A stretch of DNA of 6,343 nucleotides from CAZYWA01 sp964650975 [NCBI: uncultured bacterium] (GTDB taxonomy: Bacteria > JADJOY01), in NCBI GenBank assembly GCA_964650975.1, contig CAZYWA010000471.1, positions 1 through 6,343 on the forward strand. Reading direction: 5' to 3'. The translations under genes and the position numbers were made by a program. The notes beneath the pieces were generated by a model that saw only the letters and a program-made list of their open reading frames with translations, made no database searches and had not been told where the DNA came from. Of this stretch, positions 4,101 through 6,343 are shown piece after piece. The first letter of the stretch is position 1; every line of letters begins with the position of its first letter.

Positions 4101-6343
4101 CGACGCCCGCATCTACGAGCTCACCGACACCCTGGGCTTCATCTACCAGCAGCTCGGCCGCTACACCGAGGCGGTCGAGTCGTACCGCGAGGCGCTCGAG
4201 CTGAGCCGCCGTCGCGGCGACGACGCCAACGCCTTCCGCGCGCTGCAGAACCTGGCCGTCAACCTGACGTTCCAGGCCGAGTCGCCGGGCGGTCTGAGCG
4301 ACGTCTCGGTGCTCGACGAGGCGCTCGAGCGTCACGAGGAAGGGCTGGCGAAGCTCGACGCCGGCGCGGGTCGCAAGGCGGCCGAGTCGGGCTTTGCGGT
4401 CACCAACGTCAACGTGGCGCTCGCGGGCGAGTCGTCGTCCGCCGCCACCGGGTTCAGCGAGCGGGATTACCGCGAGCTCTTCCTCACGTTCATCGCGCGC
4501 ATCCATCGGGACGCCGGGAACCTCGACGAAGCGATCGCGGCGCTCGAGGCGAAGCGCGCGGCGCTGCCCAAGCTCGAACCGGGCACCGCCGCGCAAAACC
4601 CCGGCACGGCGACCGATCACGCGATCCTGCTCGAGCAACTGGGTGGCTTGCGCGCCGAGCGCGGCGATCTCGCCGCGGCCGCCGCACCGCTGCGCGACGC
4701 GCTCGACCTGGCGGTCGAGCTGGGAGACGTCGCGGTGGTCGGTGCGCTGGCCTCGCTCGAGCAGCTGGCTCGAATCGCGACCGTCGCGCCCGCCGCGCTC
4801 GACGACGCGGCGCTCGCGCACGCCGTCGAGCAAGCCGCGAAGATCCACGCGCTGGCGGCGAAAGCGCCCGCCGGAGCGGGCGACTCGCGGGTCCTGGTGG
4901 CGCGAGCCGCGAACGCGGAGGCGAGTCTCATCCGAGCGCGGATCGTGCGCGAGGACGTTCCCGCCGTCGCCACGGCCGGCCCTGCGCCGAGTGGCTCCGC
5001 CGCCGACCGTGTTCGCGCCGCACTCGGCGAGCTGGGCCGCGACGCGAGCCAGCTCGATCGGGTTCGCGAGGCGCTCGACGCGGGAATCGCGGCACTCGGC
5101 TCCCCCGCTCCGGCCGATCCGAACACGCTGCGCCGCGTGCGCGCGATCCTCGCGATCAATCGAGCGCGCGTCGGTGCCCGCTCCGCCGCCGACGCCACCG
5201 CGATCGGCACCGCGCTCGACGCAGCGCTCGATTCGCTGGGAGTCGCCGCGAACGACGACCTGCGCTGGCGGGCGCTCGCGGCGCGCGGTTTCCTGCATCT
5301 CCGGACTCGCGACCAGGCGGACGCCGCGAAGTCCGACCTCGCCGCCGCGGCGGCCCTCGTCCAGTCACTCCCGCCGGGTGCGCTCGAATCCGTGGACCGG
5401 AGCGAGCTGGTGCCGCTCTTCGCCCAGCTCGCGAGCGGCGCGCTCGCGACCGGCAAGACCAGCAAGGCACTGACGCTTCTCGACACCGCGGCGTCGATCG
5501 AGCTGGCACAGACCGTCGGCAGCCACTGGGCCGCGGGCCCGTCTCCAGCCGTGGCCGGGCCTGCACCCAAGGGCGCAACCGATCCCGAGACCGGCTACCG
5601 GCAGGCACTGGGCGCCTGGCAGGCCCTGCACGAGAGCAAGGAGCCGCCCGACTCCGCGCAAGCCGCGGCGCTGCTCGCCGCCGCGAATGCCGCACTCGAT
5701 CGGCTCACCGCCTCCGGCTCGCCACTCGCCGGCCTGCTGTCACGAGCTCCGCTCGACCCAGGCGATCTCCAGGCGCGGCTCGGCGACGGCGAGGTGCTGC
5801 TGGTGCCGTTCACGCCGCCTGGCATCGCGCAGGTCGTCACGTTCAAGCTCACCTCCCGCTCGCTCTCGACCTCGAGCGCCGACCTCGCGGTGACCTCGGC
5901 CGGGGTGGTCTCGGCGGTTCTCTCCGCGGCGGCGCCCGCCGCCGACGCCAAGACAGACGCCAAGAACAAGATGAACGCTCTTTACCTCTCGCCACGCGGC
6001 GAGCTCGCCGCCTTGCCGTGGGAGAGCAGCGTGGCTCCCGGCCTCCCCACTGCGCGCGTCGCGAGCCTGGCGCACCTCGCGACGGCGCTCGACGCGCGCA
6101 ACGTCCTCAACGAAGGCCGGCTGCGCATCGCCGCGGAACCCTCGAAGAACCTGCCGGCCGGAACCATCGAGGTGGCCGGCACGATCGCCGACCGCGATCG
6201 GATCGTGAAGGAGCTGAGCGGACGTCCGATCGTCGAGACCACGGTGGCGCTCGGCGCAGCGGGGGCGGACCCGCTCGCGATGCGCCCCGGGCTCCCGGTC
6301 AACGGCGCCACGCTGCGGCGCTTCACGATCCGCGATCTGCTCG
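1132..6343 (+). CDS. Giant PD40 propeller-TPR-CHAT-like lipoprotein, 3' truncated by window edge
   Basis: This frame is open from GTG 1132 to the window end, giving 1,737 complete codons, so the gene is partial on the right. The N-terminus has Arg 2-5, a hydrophobic Ala/Leu segment and a lipobox-like ILASSC with Cys18; Ala at +2 fits outer-membrane sorting. Residues about 56-374 form a six-blade TolB-like propeller with SPDG-type motifs at 64-67, 111-114, 173-176, 218-221 and 281-284 (SADG), plus a degenerate sixth blade near 344. Residues about 433-1200 form a TPR-type helical array, clearest at 433-462, 654-722, 804-850, 997-1031 and 1115-1140. An Ala-rich helical region follows. From about 1524 the sequence resembles a CHAT domain: DLQARL (1545-1550), then LLVPF (1556-1560), then LYLSPRGELAALPWES (1617-1632). 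The catalytic His and Cys would lie beyond the window. Propeller and TPRs are mainly interaction modules. The only visible Cys is the lipobox Cys. The TolB-like and TPR assignments are firm, the CHAT call is probable, and the function is unknown. Confidence 0.9.
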   Translation, partial: MRRRRFASLAAAILASSCASAKPPAPGAAGAAPISAPSPSDVDGVNRPDYLTSHTANDLLPAPSPDGTRLLYVSERDGQKDLFIKPLGQGAGRGSIQVTWHAADDTDPAWSPDGNVIVFSSQREDPDGDLYTVRLPPVPGLAGLIGERLVWQRAALTTRLTDSTTADRQPAWSPDGSSVVYTSRWKSESSENLWILDPDHPDARWQLTWAGGHDATWTPDGTWVIYSSARTDGRGADAAAAAANDPSGNAADTDLWAIRPSDGAERHLTSGPALDSSPAVSADGKHLVFTRFAEDTNGDGRVTLDDNPSIYRVDFDVTRLADLGDSGLPEPIPLTASDGFDAFPRVIGDRVVAASDRLAARGRNLDVIEFPLEGLVREEATAAAQMRLARALDARQSLEPRMKVLAYRKVLRPFSSAAGAPAADATGDDAQEARERIGELYLEVGQRTDAVRTFEQLAAQAPAASVWRGRAEIALARIHREDAEADLSAPAQRHALVEKLDLGLATLTAIDARFAGNPEIHVRAAIERGRHHLSRGDRGPALDDFRAAESGAAPASAEATNAPGAGPMVALAAEAAFERGRVYQSVSDTNGLVSSDVNLLQHYRDVRPWARRAADRVIDTVLGDATVLDAPERLARLADMVEQHKVVPVLPARALLEIGRIQAEQGQPERAEEVFRRIPAEFAGDRDEVAEARFQLASLAYAAHRWDEALEQYRQIQRDVPQADKAYQLARESYIRSAVEKGEAEIAGRDPQSAIATFVSLVKYDPTVVEAHRGLVTAYEQTHRGAEIVGFYQGETERAPADPAAAYALGLAYTYPDKLDLTAAEKWLRRSILLDPRNSYAHQTLGYVLDQRAQHTEEPNLAQSALNATVGSVLGKVGLISNEAVRKEDLLNQALDQYQAAEALSNEALSPGQHGDLDLNLGNVYLDLGNNLHAYQSYAARDAAGRPFTDEGTEALFHRNFSKAAERTGHLDEAEREAQKSLAMFRKRRDDARIYELTDTLGFIYQQLGRYTEAVESYREALELSRRRGDDANAFRALQNLAVNLTFQAESPGGLSDVSVLDEALERHEEGLAKLDAGAGRKAAESGFAVTNVNVALAGESSSAATGFSERDYRELFLTFIARIHRDAGNLDEAIAALEAKRAALPKLEPGTAAQNPGTATDHAILLEQLGGLRAERGDLAAAAAPLRDALDLAVELGDVAVVGALASLEQLARIATVAPAALDDAALAHAVEQAAKIHALAAKAPAGAGDSRVLVARAANAEASLIRARIVREDVPAVATAGPAPSGSAADRVRAALGELGRDASQLDRVREALDAGIAALGSPAPADPNTLRRVRAILAINRARVGARSAADATAIGTALDAALDSLGVAANDDLRWRALAARGFLHLRTRDQADAAKSDLAAAAALVQSLPPGALESVDRSELVPLFAQLASGALATGKTSKALTLLDTAASIELAQTVGSHWAAGPSPAVAGPAPKGATDPETGYRQALGAWQALHESKEPPDSAQAAALLAAANAALDRLTASGSPLAGLLSRAPLDPGDLQARLGDGEVLLVPFTPPGIAQVVTFKLTSRSLSTSSADLAVTSAGVVSAVLSAAAPAADAKTDAKNKMNALYLSPRGELAALPWESSVAPGLPTARVASLAHLATALDARNVLNEGRLRIAAEPSKNLPAGTIEVAGTIADRDRIVKELSGRPIVETTVALGAAGADPLAMRPGLPVNGATLRRFTIRDLL
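1297..2253 (+). other. Six-blade TolB-like (PD40) beta-propeller domain
   Basis: This covers residues about 56-374. Each blade carries the PD40 pattern: a small residue or Trp, then S/T-P-D-G, hydrophobic strand residues with Tyr/Phe, and Ser-Arg/Ser-Glu. Copies occur at residues 64 (APSPDG), 110 (WSPDG), 172 (WSPDG), 217 (WTPDG) and 281 (SADG), with a divergent one near 344. The number of blades matches TolB. Blade 4 contains an Ala-rich insertion at about 234-248. Related propellers bind peptides or peptidoglycan-associated partners; no ligand can be inferred here. Confidence 0.85.
2014..2049 (+). other. EF-hand-like calcium-binding loop within propeller blade 5
   Basis: Residues 295-306 read DTNGDGRVTLDD and match the 12-residue EF-hand/dockerin loop: Asp at position 1, Asn at 3, Asp at 5, Gly at 6, a hydrophobic at 8 and an acidic residue at 12. 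Position 12 is Asp, as in dockerins and many bacterial EF-hand-like loops, rather than the Glu of classical EF-hands. There is no recognisable pair of flanking EF-hand helices, so it is probably a calcium loop between blade strands. Confidence 0.6.
2428..4731 (+). other. TPR-type helical repeat array
   Basis: This covers residues about 433-1200. Clear TPR units carry the Leu/Gly/Tyr helix A and the Ala-rich helix B ending near a Pro: IGELYLEVGQRTDAVRTFEQ (436-455), a unit at about 654-683, FQLASLAYAAHRWDEALEQY (694-713), a unit at 805-838 with LLDPRN, and LGFIYQQLGRYTEAVESYRE (1002-1021). Other repeats are degenerate. The exact number of repeats needs a profile search. TPR arrays mediate protein-protein contacts and are a usual partner of CHAT domains. 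Confidence 0.85.
5701..6343 (+). other. N-terminal part of a CHAT-like (caspase-fold) domain, cut by the window
   Basis: Residues about 1524-1737 follow the order seen at the start of CHAT domains: a helix with SPLAGLLSRAPLDPGDLQARL-like content (1530-1550), a strand LLVPF (1556-1560) followed by a second strand VVTFKL (about 1569-1574), then LYLSPRGELAALPWES (1617-1632), comparable to the usual P-x-G-x-L-x-x-L/I-P-F/W-E-A pattern, then a segment around 1642-1653 at the position of the CHAT 'pS...l' strand. CHAT domains are cysteine peptidases whose His and Cys come later in the fold; those residues are not in this window. Activity therefore cannot be judged. A generic Rossmann-like or divergent domain is the alternative. 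Confidence 0.6.

Noticed and set aside
1075-5298. A 1,407-codon open frame on the minus strand, opposite the giant gene
   Set aside because: The product is very rich in Arg, Val, Gly and Leu with no recognisable domain, whereas the plus strand encodes clear PD40 and TPR motifs throughout. Such antisense frames stay open when sense codons almost all end in G or C.
4394-5473. A 359-codon plus-strand open frame inside the giant gene
   Set aside because: Its product is dominated by Arg, Ser and Pro, as expected from a shifted reading of GC-rich DNA. The giant frame runs uninterrupted through the region with TPR-like and Ala-rich helices.
1-6343. CRISPR arrays, tRNA or rRNA genes, insertion sequences, long direct or inverted repeats
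   Set aside because: None seen. The repetitive look of the giant gene comes from protein-level PD40 and TPR repeats, not from conserved DNA repeats.

Overview
This is a very GC-rich window. All three genes I can support are on the plus strand, and third codon positions are almost all G or C. Two adjacent proteins have lipoprotein signal peptides, so the source is very likely a diderm (Gram-negative) bacterium. The DUF1318/YdbL-type lipoprotein and the very large PD40/TPR protein suggest a Myxococcota-, Eisenbacteria- or other deltaproteobacteria-like lineage, probably environmental. That placement is an inference from gene style, not from a marker gene.

Layout: positions 1-94 are non-coding leader. 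A compact HEAT-repeat protein of 100 aa lies at 95-397. A 141-bp gap follows, holding a GC-rich hairpin. A 198-aa lipoprotein resembling the DUF1318/YdbL family lies at 539-1135. Its stop overlaps the GTG start of a giant gene (GTGA overlap) that runs from 1132 off the right edge, giving at least 1,737 codons with no stop. No stretch over 300 bases lacks a gene.

The giant gene is the main feature. It encodes a predicted lipoprotein with, in order, a six-blade TolB-like (PD40) beta-propeller carrying an EF-hand-like calcium loop in one blade, a TPR-type helical array of roughly 770 residues, an Ala-rich helical segment, and then the start of what looks like a CHAT (caspase-like, HetF-associated) domain. 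The window ends before the place where the CHAT catalytic His and Cys would be, so it cannot show whether this is an active protease or a pseudoenzyme. The lipobox Cys is the only cysteine in the visible 1,737 residues.

How the genes may work together (inference): the last two genes look translationally coupled and both products should be lipid-anchored in the envelope. A plausible picture is a DUF1318 accessory lipoprotein working beside a large propeller/TPR scaffold with a C-terminal protease-like module. The HEAT protein is a likely small adaptor, separated by a gap and perhaps transcribed on its own.
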